Position numbers and translations under genes: made by a program. Positions 11,680 to 23,967 of a stretch of 64,000 nt of DNA are shown here, one piece after another. Location: contig OX578136.1 of assembly GCA_951213105.1 (NCBI GenBank), positions 156,185,178 through 156,249,177 on the forward strand. The letters run 5' to 3'. Numbering within the stretch: position 1 is the stretch's first letter; each line of letters opens with the position of its first letter. Under the pieces are notes generated by a model, which was given only the letters and a program-made list of their open reading frames with translations, was not told where the DNA came from and did not search any database. The stretch is from Amaurobius ferox (taxonomy: Eukaryota; Arthropoda; Arachnida; Araneae; Amaurobiidae).

Positions 11680-12399
11680 GGTTAACAATATAAATGTCCG
11701 TCTAGTTCTACTTAGTAAGAAATGTAGTCATTGACAGTTGTAAATTATCCATTATGTGAAGTTTCAAAACTTTTATCATATTGATTTTTTATCTAGAGCC
11801 AGCAATATTTTTCAGTTTTAATTATTAATCAATGTCGCTATATTTTGTAATCATATAAATACATTAGTCTTAAACTAGCAAAAATTTTATATTTTAACAA
11901 TACGCTAATGTTCCATTTATATGTATATAAATGCTTTAAAAAAAATTCTGAAACTAAAGGGATAAAACTAACATTATTGGTTTGCTGGCGGAGGTTGTTT
12001 ATGTCATTAATATTATATTATCAATAAAGTGCTATTGCTACACTTACTTTTGATATATAGTGATTGGTAGTTATTGAGTGAACAAGAGAAAGGTCCGCAT
12101 TCACCTTTGTACCTAAAGACGCTGTTAACCCTGTTCCGAGTGAGACCGTATGATCTCTGGAATTTTACGCTAAAGCCAAATCAGTCATTGTTTAATCCTC
12201 AGGAAACGTGAAATGTTAGTCAGCCCTGAGCCGATTTAACCATTAAGTCGGCTGCTCACGCGTCGAAGGCTTGAGGAACAAAGGTACTAAAACAATGCTT
12301 AAAATTTTACTAATGTACAAAAATGCACAAAATTTAGCTAAAAGCTTTTCGTAAATGATAGGAGATTGTTAACCATAGTCTGCACTCTAACTACATTTT
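11680..12399. other. Region without recognised genes
   Basis: AT-rich, with no feature that I can support. Confidence 0.4.
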
Positions 12400-14855
12400 C
12401 AAAAATCTGATGTGGGCAGCACATGACTTTCTGAGGTCTAAATAACATTTCGTTATTATTTCCCCTGGTTTTCATTATAATTTGTTTTCTTTAAATTAAC
12501 AATTCTGATTCATTCCGTTAGATAGGCCAATCACCGAGCTAAGTAACATTTAATGCGATCCTGAGGTAGAAACATGATAAAGTCTTAGATCGCGAGTGAG
12601 TTAGAAAACTAGTAAGGATTAGAAAGATTCGAAGAACGAGTATTCGACGAATTAAATATTCGACGAATTGAGGATTGGACGAAATGGAATATGAATGGTT
12701 TTAGTGCGAAGCTAGCAGGCAAGGAGGATTAATACTGACTGAGTGATTTAAAAGGATAGAGCGACTCGCCCTAATGAATATTACTATGACCACAAAGATC
12801 TAGTATCCCGGTTTAGTCGAAACAAGGTTTCGAGGAGAGAAAAGAGTTGGGTGAGCATAGAAGCTTTATAACTAGTCCACGGTTTATCTAAATATCACCA
12901 GACTCGTAAAAGTGTATTGCTTTATATGATTTTGTTTACGTATAGGCACCAACAATACTGGTTGTTGGTATATGTTTCCATTTTAGTTAAACAGCCAGCT
13001 GCTGTAAGTTGAGTGAATTTCACAATAAATGCGTTTCGATTAACTGATTGTATCCGTGTGTTATTGCGTGAGTTGCCCTGGGCCGCAACATCTTGTGTAT
13101 TCACTTATTCCATGTTTTGAGTTATGTCATTTTCTTGGCAGATCTAAGTACGTACGGATAGGTAATTCCGCAACTTAAATCGAATAATACGTACAATAGA
13201 ATATTGGAAGCAATCAGTTAATCAAAAGACACGGATGCAATCATTTAATCAAAACACATGGACGCAATCAGTTAATCAAATTATAATTATTGGGAAATTC
13301 ACTCAACTTACAGGAGCTGGCTCTTTAGCTGAAATGGAGACGTATACCAACAACCAGTATTGCGCGTGCCCACAATTATATTTACGGACCTGATGACATT
13401 TAGATAAACCGTGGAATAGTTATAAAGCTTCTATGCTTACTCAATTATTGATCGAGGTTCATTAAGTCCATATAGTCCAATAGAAGGAAAATACACGACA
13501 ATGGCATCCGAACAGGATTAAGTGCTATAAAAATACTTTACAAATTCCCCTTATATAATGCAATGAATTTACTTCTTTTACAGCAAAATTATGATGCACA
13601 AGATCAACTGCATAATATTTTTGTCATTGATTTAACACTATGCAAATTGAAATTCGAAGCTTTTGGCAACTTATGTGTCCTAACAAAAAGAATGATTCAT
13701 ACTCAGTGGCAAAATCTCACCACCTAACATATCCGAAGGCGTTAACTTACACCTTTGAGTAGGTCGCACTATCTGAGTAGGGGGAAATCATCATTAAAAT
13801 GCATGGGTATTCAATGTACAAGAAATAAATAACTATATTCGAATTCTTAAAAGCTAAATTTAAAACAATCAAAAACTCTCTTCTCTCGTGAATGGAACAA
13901 ACTAAATCCACGAGGATGATGTGGACAGGCTTGTTGCATAATATCGCATATGTAAAGTGAACCTATTTGATGGTACTAACTCCTTTTCATTTTATGTCAG
14001 TTTTTTGATAAATTTATTTGAAAACACGCAATATTTTGAAAACGGTTCATATAAGCGTTAAAAAGTTTGTGTCATTTGTTTTATAATAAAAAATTACGTG
14101 CGAAATGACTATTTATTTAACAGCATTAAAGATCCTGATGTTTTAATGACATTTTTTCCAAAAAGTCATTCGTAAATCTTGCGCTATCTTGAGAATAGAT
14201 AATGCTAGTGTTCTAAAGTTTGTATCATCATTTTGCCTTATAAAAGTCTGAAACGATTATTTATACTTATTGTTAATAAAGGTCTTGATATTTAATGACA
14301 ACAGAATTACGGACACACACATTAACATACACGCCCTAAAACACATTCTAATGCACATACAAACATCACTTTAAAACTTTCGATTCGATTTCAGGGATGA
14401 TTGAAACGTGTTCTTTTGTCGAAACTCGACTTCGAACTTTTGACCCCGTTACAATACTTTCCCAATACATAATAGTGTGTATGTTGGAAACATACTTGGG
14501 CTTGATACACTTCTAACCCGACCGTGACTATAAAGAATAGAATTCCGTCTCAGTAACTTAATGAAAAGAGAGTCGTCTAGCCACTTCGAAGATCCGTCGT
14601 TCGATTCCGTAGGGATCTAAAGAGAAACGAATCTAATGATGAGAAACAATCAAAACATTGGAAGGCAGGCATTTCAGCATTTAAATCTAAGAATATATTA
14701 GAGTATTTATCTTTAAAAATTATACCGACACACTGCCAATATCTTTAGTGAATTATAGATGTAATAAAAATCGATGTATGCTATCAGGTTGTGCATCGAT
14801 ACAGAAAAAGCTGTCTTGAAGCATATATCAAAATATCTGTATAATATTGCTTAAT
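12390..14855 (+). repeat. Dispersed repeat family R2, copy interrupted by a foldback
   Basis: The left-end signature ATCTGATGTGGGCAGCACAT is at about 12408. The rest (13555-14855) matches the copies at 42470-43340 and, inverted, 37900-38545: CTCTCGTGAATGGAACAAAC; AATTGAAATTCGAAGC; and the right-end motif GACCCCGTTACAATACTTTC at about 14441. The 12838-13447 foldback sits between the left end and the body. Confidence 0.65.
12838..13447. repeat. Long foldback (inverted repeat) with small centre
   Basis: The left arm 12838-13060 and right arm 13215-13447 are inverted copies: ATAGAAGCTTTATAACTA, then CCACGGTTTATCTAAAT; ACCAACAACCAGTATTG; GAAATTCACTCAACTTACAG; GCAATCAGTTAATC. The arms are about 220 bp and differ by scattered substitutions and small indels. 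The centre holds three direct copies of GCAATCAnTTAATCAAAA with ACACGGATG-like spacers. A transcript would fold into a long hairpin. No coding frame. Confidence 0.8.
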
Positions 14856-15356
14856 AAAAGAAGATGCCTGTATGTGTGTTTCAGTCTATATTCTTTCTGT
14901 CTATCTGTGCAGTCTGTACTGGGAAATGTAAGTATCGTTCGACCGTGAAATTTGGTGCACAGGTACTTCAGTATCCGAATAGACCACCTCGACGGTATGT
15001 ATATTTTCCCGAAATTTTCCAATTTCGAGATTCTGATGCCAATAATGATGTTTTAAGTCCCCCTGAGCACGTTTTTGACTATTTATAGAGTGATGTCTAT
15101 CTATCTGTCTGTGGTAGATTTCTTGTGTACAACATAGCGGCTACAAATATTTTCACGAAACGTTATATCCGGCTTTGTCATTAAAAAAGTCTAGAACTAG
15201 TTATAATTTTTTAAAATTTAATCGAAAACTTATATTGTTTTAACATGGTAGCATGAACAAATTTTTACATAATAATCATGAAAGGTTTTATTTATGGCTC
15301 AATGATCACGATACTTTATAGTTTCAATCGTTATTGTGAAAAGTACCTGCCACACG

Positions 15357-16438
15357 ATTTTTAAACACTTTACAACATAGTTGAAAAGTGTTTATGACTT
15401 TGTTCATTCTGTCTGTCTGTCTGTCCGTTAGCACGATAACTGCCGTAAAAATGACTTTATCAAAATAAAATTTTAGTATGTTGTTCAGACGGTCTGTGGG
15501 ACCTACGGGAATATAAATGAATGATATCACCCAATTAGTTTTGGATTGAACCCGGGTTGAAAACATGAAATACATTGAACCCTATGGGATCTAGTTTTTA
15601 AACATTTTTTAAGCGGATTTAAAATTTACAAAATTGCTTCGAAAGTTTAAGGAAATATTCAAATTATCCCATAAAATATATAAAAAAAAATTTAGCAAAA
15701 TATATTCAGTAGTTTTTTAAATAAAAATTGAAATAATGTTGATCATCCAACTTTGATTATTTCTACAACGAAGCCTACTTTTCACTTATGGAAGATGTAA
15801 ATACCAAAAGATGTAGAATGAGTTGTATAAGAATTGGTGCATTTCTTTAACGCAAAATTATTTAACCCATAGAGTCTGCAATATAGCTGATATGAATGAA
15901 ACAATCATTGATTTTACAGAGAAGCAAACGATTTTTTGATGAAGTTTTGAACATAGAGTTAAATTAATTGTACCTCCATGGTTTTAAGTTTGGAATAAAA
16001 TTAATTATTACAGTATTGTGACGAATGAAATGAATCGAAAAATGTTTATGAATGAAATGTTGCTTTTATTTAAAGAGCCAGCCTATTTATATTTCGATGA
16101 CGTCATTTGAAAAAGTTCATTTGCTCTCGATGAAGTTTACAAATATAATAAATTATTGTAGTATTATGATAATTTTAAAAATATTACCGAGGAATGTACC
16201 GCATTTTAGATATGTTTAAACCAGGCAATTTATATTTCAATGTCGTCATTTGAATGAAATTCTTTTTTTTCGATGAAGTTTTAAGTTTTCAAATATAATA
16301 CATTAATTTAGTATTATGATAACTTTAAAAATATTAGCAATGGATGTATCACACTTTAGAGATGTTTAAATAAAATTGCATTGAAGTTGGAAAGTGTTTC
16401 ATAATCAATGCTTTATGCATGATTGATCTTTCTTGTTT
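15357..16438 (+). repeat. Dispersed repeat family R1, copy B
   Basis: Starts TTTTTAAACACTTTACAACA and ends at TTGATCTTTCTTGTT after the hairpin AATCAATGC-TTTAT-GCATGATT (about 16403-16424). It contains a TCTGTCTGTCTGTCTGTCCG tract and two copies of the unit of about 180 bp that is single in copies C and D. Confidence 0.85.
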
Positions 16439-17512
16439 GTTTATGGAGTCGGGCAGCGCAAGTTACCCGCCTCCTGGAGAGGTGCATTATTACATATAGT
16501 ACCAATCGAAAGATTTTCCCAAGCTCTTTAAGGTGAAGAGTAACACATTAAAATTGTAATCATTTAGACCCATGATATCGGTTTTACGAAAACTGTCTTG
16601 TAAAGTGTGAAAAAAAAATGCTACTAAAAATGGATTCTTTTATGAAAAAGTCGAGTTGAGCTACTCTAGTTATTTTCAATAGTAACGATACTAGTTATTT
16701 TCAATAGTAACGATATTCGTACGCCAAGCATTGACGAACACTGTTGCTCAACCTTAGCGTTGCTCTATATTAGATATTTATTTTATCAAACAGAGTAGAT
16801 ATTTATTTTATCAAACGTTATTTCCGTCAGATATGTCAATCCCATCAACTATTAATAGGGTTGCCAGGTAAATATTTTGAGAAGAAAAAAATTATAATAG
16901 AAAAATACCAAACAAGTTGAAATACTACATTGTTCTTAATTATATCACATTAAAATGTGAGTAAATCACAAAACAATAAAATGTAACTTGCCTTTCTAGA
17001 GAAATTTTATGAAAACAATTACATTAATATATAATGCTTACAAAATACACTCTTTCTAGTAAGCCGGACGTAAAGCAACAATGTTTGTAATTTTATTATT
17101 AACAGTAATTAATAAATAGAAATGCGCAATAAATACTATTTTAATAGTTTATTCAAAAGCATGAGTTATAATTATTATTTTTGAACTCTTCTGCTTTATA
17201 CTTCTGTTTTATAATTGAACCTATCAAGATATGTGTCAGATAAATAAGGGTTCCGCAAGATTTTTCCACAATTTTAAAAGCTTTCGCAAGATTTTACGAA
17301 GTATTCCAAGGGTTCCACCAAGGAAAAATGTTTTGAGAATCACTGCTATAGGCTGACAAGCAGACAATAAACACACACGTATTTTAGAGAAGTTATGCGT
17401 TCTTAATCAGGGTTGGCCAAACCATTGAACATAATCTAGAGTATTGAGTTTTAGTCTCCATCTCAATACTTTACTTTCATATACGGGATTGCCTCTTGCA
17501 CATTACTAATGG
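16439..17512. other. Region without recognised genes
   Basis: Two small tandem duplications stand out: ACTAGTTATTTTCAATAGTA (about 16667 and 16690) and AGATATTTATTTTATCAAAC (about 16771 and 16796). Otherwise nothing supported. Confidence 0.5.
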
Positions 17513-18340
17513 TGTTATTACACGGAACAATTCCTTCCAGCAATTTTTCAGCAACACCATACATTTCAATGGGAAGAAATCATGCCGCCAAATTGCTGCA
17601 ATTTGTTCGAACTCGATAATAAAAATTGCTTAATTTCTGAGCTGCGAACCAATGAGAGGAAGATAAAATTGGACGTCATTTCGTTCCGCCTTTCCTCTTC
17701 TCATTTGCATTCAAGATTGCGATGAAGACTGTAATGCAATAACATCGAAGCAGCTCAATTGAATTAGAATCTGGAGATGGAAAAATAATAGAACTTCTAC
17801 CAGATTACAGACACCTGTGGGATATAAACGATCCAAATTATACGATAAAACATACTAAAGAATGCTTCCTGAAATTGGCGGCATTAGAGAGAAAGGGCCT
17901 GATAGAAAGGCGGGGCCTAAAATATTACTGCCAGGCGGAATTACTGAAGTCAGGAGATGGAATAATAATAATAGAACTTTTACCAAATTACAGGCATCTA
18001 TGAAGTATAAAAGATCTAAATTATACGAAAAAATATACAGTAAAGAATGCTTCTTGGAATGAAATCGGCGACATTAGAAAGGAGGGGCCTAAAGTATCAT
18101 TGTCGTGAGGAATTGCTGAAGTCTGAAGATGGAAAAATAATAATAGAACTTTTAACAAATTACAGACACCTTTGAGATTGAAAAGATTCACATTATACGA
18201 AAAACACACCAAAGAATGCTTTCGGGAATGAAATCGGCGGTATTAGAGAGAATGGGTCTGTTAAAGAGGAGGGGCCTAAAGCATGATTGACGGGCGGAAT
18301 TGCGGAAGTTCGGCAATAAAAATTGCCCTGTGTAATAACA
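17513..18340 (+). mobile_element. TIR element carrying MADF-like repeats
   Basis: Ends TGTTATTACACGG (17513-17525) and CCTGTGTAATAACA (18327-18340) are inverted repeats of each other with one mismatch, and both continue inward into GCAATTTTT-like sequence. Inside are three tandem units of 179 and 172 bp (17773, 17952 and 18124). The first two encode MADF-like peptide. PIF/Harbinger transposons carry a Myb/MADF accessory protein, which makes a Harbinger relative plausible. No transposase is present and I could not define a target duplication. Confidence 0.6.
17743..18003 (+). pseudogene. MADF-like domain fragment, tandem duplicated
   Basis: A frame open from 17743 to a TGA at 18001-18003 (about 86 codons, no ATG). 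It contains KIIELLPDYRHLWDINDPNY, then TIKHTKECFLKLAALERKG, then GLKYYCQAELLKSGDG, after which IIELLPNYRHL starts a second unit that hits the stop. The spacing of II-E-L, LWD, Y and the later A-L helix matches the MADF (Myb/SANT-like) DNA-binding domain. Units two and three (to about 18300) are frame-broken. Without a start codon it is an exon remnant or pseudogene. The MADF call rests on the pattern only. Confidence 0.55.
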
Positions 18341-19963
18341 TCCTTAATCTTTCGATAGTCTTTACGCATATCTAAATCTTTCGAATAAAATGTTCGACTG
18401 TAACAGGGTATAGAAATAGACTATGCGTTATCGACTGAGAAAGTTTGCAAAGCCTCTAGCGGTGAATTGAAATAGTTGGTATTCTTATCAGGAAAACTAA
18501 ATAAGATGGTCGAAACGTTTTACATACAAAATTGTTGAGCATTCCCTATGCAGTATAAAACATGGGCTGTTTGCATATAATATACGTACACAGATGGCAA
18601 AAGATAGGATCGACGGAAATGGATAATTATTGTGCTGCATCGTTTAACTGCAATTTTGTATAATAATTCTTATTTACTGCAAATTGATAATTCTAAATAA
18701 AATAAAATTAGCTTATTACACGGATTACTAGTTTTCCATGCATGTTTCTCGTCATTTCCTTCTAAAGTACTTCAGTAGAAGCGAGACGTTTGCATAATTA
18801 TCTCTTTACGGTGATCTCATTTTTTATCGTATCTGTGCGCAGTACATATAAACCGCACATCTATTTTTATACTGAATAGAGAACACTCTACAACTTTATA
18901 ACTGAAACATTTCGCCTATCTTGCTTCGTTTTGAAGATATAGATTCTATCTTTTCCAATTCACCGGTAGAGGCGCTGCAAACTTTCTCATTTGATAGTTC
19001 ATAGTCGCTTTCCTAGTAATAGATTCTGCTTGTGCAGCTTTAGAACACTTCAATCAAAAGTAAAAGGGCTGCATAAGGACTTACGAGAACCTTGTATAAT
19101 ATGTATTGTAGAGAATTAAGTAACAAGTGTATGTAATATAAAATAAAAATTATGTATTACACGCGAATTCAAAATTCCATGCGAAAATTATATATTTCAT
19201 GTCTTTTCTCTGTAAAACAATTCAGTTTTATCTTTTACTCTTTATTAACAATTGCAAATTTCCCTTTCAATGAATTTAATTGTCTTTAAAAGAATTCCTT
19301 TCAAGATATTTTACTTAAAAATGCTACTTTTATCGCATTTGAACTTAACTACCGCTCTTATCTCAAAACATTAAATAAAACCCCACAAAGATAAAATCTA
19401 ATTAAAGATTAACTGTATAAACTTTAAATCTCTTACACTCTGTATAACATAATACTTATTTTTCTTTACATTTTGCTTAATCTTATATCTCGAGGAAATT
19501 TTCTTCAACAGTGCCCCACCTCTGCCCATTTTTAGTATCTGAATTCGACATTATTTCCTATAATAGTTGGAAGACTCACATAAGTAAAATTTAAAATTGC
19601 CTTCTTTCCAGATTTACCAGGAATTGAGAAGACAGTGCTTTACATCGGGGCACTGTCTTCTGAATGACGTTCTCAATCACAATCACATTGCATCACATTA
19701 GGATTGCAGCCGTGTTCAGACTTACGCATTGTATCACGTTCAATATTTTATTTAACTATTTTTAACTTCGTCTTCAAAAAGAATATTAATTACTAAATTC
19801 TCATGTGACAGGTTAAGAAGAATATGATTCCTGTTTTGCTGAGGCAAGTTATTTTGTTTACAAAACCAGTTGCATGCCTTCATTTTTTTTATTAGATGCT
19901 ATTAAATTTTCGCTGGCTTGTGTATGTAAAATTAATTTTAAAGAATTTTGAGTGAGTTTTTTT
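18341..19963. other. Region without recognised genes
   Basis: AT-rich. No coding exon, RNA gene or repeat boundary that I can support. A short inverted pair (CAGTGCCCC near 19509 and GGGGCACTG near 19648) is visible. Confidence 0.4.
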
Positions 19964-19977
19964 ACAATCATCAGCTG

Positions 19978-20361
19978 AGCCAACGGCCCTACCTTGCTGA
20001 AAACACCGGTTCTCGTTAGATCACCGAAGTCAAGCAGCATCGGGCGCTGTTAGTACTTGGTTGGATGACCACCTGGGAACACCGCGTGCTGTTGGCACAT
20101 TTCGGGCGCGGTAGTCCGGTGGTTTGCGAGCTGGATTTGCACGCTGCCACAACTGCCGCCTTGTTCATGCGGAGTACGATCATGTTAAACATGTGGGTCC
20201 GTAAGTCCTTCCGAGAGGTTGATGGTAGGGGACGGAGGGTAAGGTTCCTGTAGATGCCTCCCCCACTGGGTTCCGGTCTAAATTGGGTGGCACTTCCCGA
20301 CCGTCCAAAACAGTTACCTTACACCTTTCTGGTAGGTCGGACGGTCTGGGTCTCAACAACA
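19978..20361 (+). mobile_element. 5S rRNA-derived SINE, copy 1
   Basis: The first 118 bp (19979-20096) is a recognisable 5S rRNA sequence: AAAACACCGGTTCTCGTTAG, ATCACCGAAGTCAAGCAGCA, TTAGTACTTGGTTGGATGAC and ACACCGCGTGCTGTTGGC. It retains the regions of the internal RNA polymerase III promoter. A 240-bp unrelated body follows, then an (AAC)n tail. The 14-bp flanks ACAATCATCAG[C/T]TG (19964-19977 and 20362-20375) are a target-site duplication with one mismatch. This makes it a SINE3-type retroposon, not a 5S gene. Confidence 0.93.
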
Positions 20362-20657
20362 ACAATCATCAGTTGTTCAAACTCGCAGAACCCGCCTTAA
20401 AGGGGCATTTCTATGGGTAGAATCGTGCTCCTATGACGGATGACAGCAGTCTGGACCTCTTTGCCAGTTTCTGTTTTTGTCTGGAATTTTCGAAAATTCC
20501 TGCTTTCCTTTACCCGGTATTGCTGAAAAATTTCAATATTGTTTAGATAACAATTTCGATTTCATAATCGGTTTCACATCGGTTAGATAGCAATATCGGT
20601 TTCACTGATTAGATTGAATAGACCTATTTCAAATATTGATTATCAGTATATTTGAAA

Positions 20658-23041
20658 TCTATATAAATAAAAATGAAAATCTGTCTGTCTGTCTGTCTGT
20701 CAGTCTGTTTGTCCCGTCATCACCGGAGAACGGCAGAACCGAATTTGATGAAATTTTGTGGGTAGCCTAGAAATAGCCCCACTTAAAATTTAGTCTATGG
20801 TTGGAATTTCTACGACCAGTGGTTCTGGAGATATTAGTAAAAAACGAAACTTTCGTTTGTCTCATCATCACGAGAGAACGGCTGAACCGAATTTAATGAA
20901 ATTTTGTGGGTGGCCATGAAATAGCCCCCCATAAATTTTGCCCAAGTTTCGAGTTTCTAAGACCAGGAGTTATCGAGATATTAATGAAAAACGGAACTTT
21001 TTTTATAGGAGTTCTACTCTCCAACTCCGTGGTTTATCCAAACGGAAAGGATAAAAATCGTTTGTTTAAAACGTCAAAGGGAATTAAAACTTTATTTTTG
21101 AGTTTGATGCAGGATTTTTGCATTAAATAGTCACTATCTGAAAGCATGAATTGTATGAAACATGAATTTAAATGGAAAAATCTACCTCCATGTTTTATAT
21201 TTCACAAGCTTTTACTCAACGATTAGAAGTATAAAGAAATTAAAATGATTATTTCATTTCGCATTTTATGAGGAAGATTCTATCTTATATCATGTTGCTC
21301 GACAAAGGAATGGAATTAAATGTGTTTGTTAATGATTATTATTACTTTTTCGATTTGAATAATAAATAAATGGATATTAAAATATATCTTATAAATGAAC
21401 GGTTTGATTTTTTTTTTAATTATATTAATTGCGAACTGCATACATCACTTTCATGTATTTTAGCAAAGAGAGAGCTTATATATTGTGTTTAGCTAATAAA
21501 CTTATATTCTGTTTACCCAATAATATTTTAGTGTTTTCATTTAGTATATACAAACTGGATCACGATATTTTATTCAGATCTGCGAATTTAGAGCTACGAA
21601 TTTGGCTGGATATCGCTAACTTGGTAACTTTTCTTAAACTTTACCAAATTAGTGGAAATGTCTCCAAATTGATAAAAGTGACGCAAATCAATGAAATTAA
21701 ATTTGTTTTGTTAAAAGAAAGTACTGAAATGGTGTTTCGTTAGCATTTGTCTGTCAGTCCAACCGCCCTACTTAGTAACCCATTTAGCGAATTTTTAAAA
21801 TTTCACCAAATTGATAAAAATATTTATAAATCCATAAAAATATTTTGAAATTGATAAATTGCCCTAAATAAACGAAATTGTGTTTTTTTAGGGGATAATA
21901 TTTTGATGATGGTTCGTCAATTTATCGCCAAGTGGGACTGTCAGTTCTAAAGTCCCACTTGGCGATAAATTTAGCGATTTTTTAAAATGTCGCCAAACAT
22001 TCAATAGAGATATTCAGACGATATTTTGACCACCAATTTATTTGAAGCAAATCATAACATGTCGCTAAACAACGGATTGAAATTTAACGTGTTTATGAGG
22101 AAGAAGATTTTTATTAAATCTTTTCCGATTTTAATGATGAAGATATGTATATAAAATAAATTTCATTGCCATCGTATTTTTGACTGGATAATATCAATTA
22201 TGATCTTCATGTTTAAACATTATTATTATTGATGTTTTCGGGGATTATTGATTCAGAGATTATTGATATTTTCAATTTCTTATGGCATTGTTTTATTGCG
22301 GCAAAAATTGTTGAAACTCATATATTGTACGTTGTACGAGTAATCTTCTGCACATGCACGGGTATATCTTCTAATGTAAGAGAATATAAGTAGTACATGT
22401 ATATTGGCATATATTGGAATCAAGCCTTCCGGTATGAAGATCACGGGGATTATTGATATTTTTAATTTATTAAGTAATCTGTTATATATTGGTAAAAATT
22501 TTTCAAACTAAATATTATAATACGGGTAATCTTTTACTAACACTAGGACATATCTTCTAATCTATGACATTAGAAGTAGTACGGGTTTATCTTTCCATAT
22601 AATTTTAGCACTTTCATTTGGGCACATATTGGTATTAATTACTGCCTACTGGTTTAAAGATTACGGATTTATTGATATTTTCAATGTATACATGTAATGT
22701 CATAATACAGGTTATATCTTCTAATATTCGCGTATATAAGTAGTACGGGTCCCATACAATACGCTATTATTTTGCATATATTGATTCAATTCCATACTTT
22801 TTATAAATTTGCTTGCAAAAAAGGCCAGGATATTTTATTCTTCAGATCTACCCGTGAAGATAATTTTGTATAGTGAGAACAGAGATCCTGATGTTTCTTT
22901 TTAGGAGCACTGCATTAAATATTTTAACAGAATATTTTGATTAAGCATGTCATTTAGTATACTATAGGAATTTGCACATGATTGTGAATTTTAAGTTTAT
23001 TTATATTATATACTCCGTACGAAGAACGGGTATGCTGCTAG
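20658..23041 (+). mobile_element. Non-autonomous Helitron
   Basis: It begins with TC (TCTATATAAATAAAAATGAA, then a CTGTC tract). It ends with a small hairpin (CCGT-acgaaga-ACGG), then GGTATGCTG and CTAG (23038-23041). It is preceded by A and followed by T, as expected for Helitron insertion between A and T. There is no Rep/helicase frame. The opening block with GCAGAACCGAATTTGATGAA is repeated once (about 20730 and 20880), so a second Helitron head may be nested or duplicated. A 21-bp perfect hairpin lies at 21919-21971. Confidence 0.85.
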
Positions 23042-23186
23042 TATATTCTAAGAATCTTAACGAAATCAGTTCAGACAGTTTTAATGCTTATATGTTAAAG
23101 GTTTTATTTACGGATAAAATGTTTGCGACATGTAATTTTAGGTAATTTAATTTTTTCCATTCAAAGAAAAACAATACATTTTAAAA

Positions 23187-23815
23187 AATCTGATGTGGGC
23201 AACGCATGACTTTCCCTACAGACGCAAATTAATTTCCCCTTTCTGTTTTCATTATTCATTAAATTGAGTTTAATAGCACAAAATAACAGGGATGACTATT
23301 TGAAATTACACTATATTTGCAGTTTTATTTCATTTTTCGTTTTCATTTGGCGACTGGACATTCTTATCAAAAGCGACGTTGCAAAAATAAAATAAATTAA
23401 AATATCTCAATGGTTAATATTAGAGTTATGGGGGTTGGTCTTATACTTTTCATCGTCAAACATTACATATAAAACAAGCATTTAGTTGATATAGTTGAGC
23501 ATACGTAGTCTTTAATTTTAGATTTAGTCAATTTTTGTGGGTTATTTCGCCAAAACAAGCAGGCCCTTTCTTTCCAAATCGTGTTAAAATCTGCACAGTA
23601 ATCCACAAATGGCATATCTATCACATTTTGTAAAATTTGGTCAATTAGTTTTTCAACTAGAGTGAATACATGCATTGTACAGATAGATATACAGACATGC
23701 ACTCAGACGTCACGCTTAAAATATTCTAGAGTGCTCGAAACGTTCAGATTCGCCAAAGCAATTTTTAGCACGATTCCAATACTTTCCCTGCAGATTATCA
23801 TGTATTATAGGGGAA
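23187..23815 (+). repeat. Dispersed repeat family R2, partial copy
   Basis: The left signature ATCTGATGTGGGCAACGCAT is at 23190. A right-end-like block CACGATTCCAATACTTTCCC is near 23770. The middle is largely unalignable by eye with other copies, so this is a diverged or rearranged member. Confidence 0.45.
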
Positions 23816-23967
23816 GTAAAAATCAAAAAAAATGATAAATAATTTTATACTAAAATTGCAAAGTCAATTTAGTCAAAGTAATACCTAACGAGGAGTATCT
23901 GTATAGTGGAAAGTTATTGTCAAGATCGAAGTAGAAAATTACGAGTCTGATCTGTTCATTGAACTAA

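Noticed and set aside
19979..20096. Functional 5S rRNA gene
   Set aside because: Although the 5S sequence is clear, it is joined to a SINE body and tail with target-site duplication. It also has changes at positions normally constant in 5S genes.
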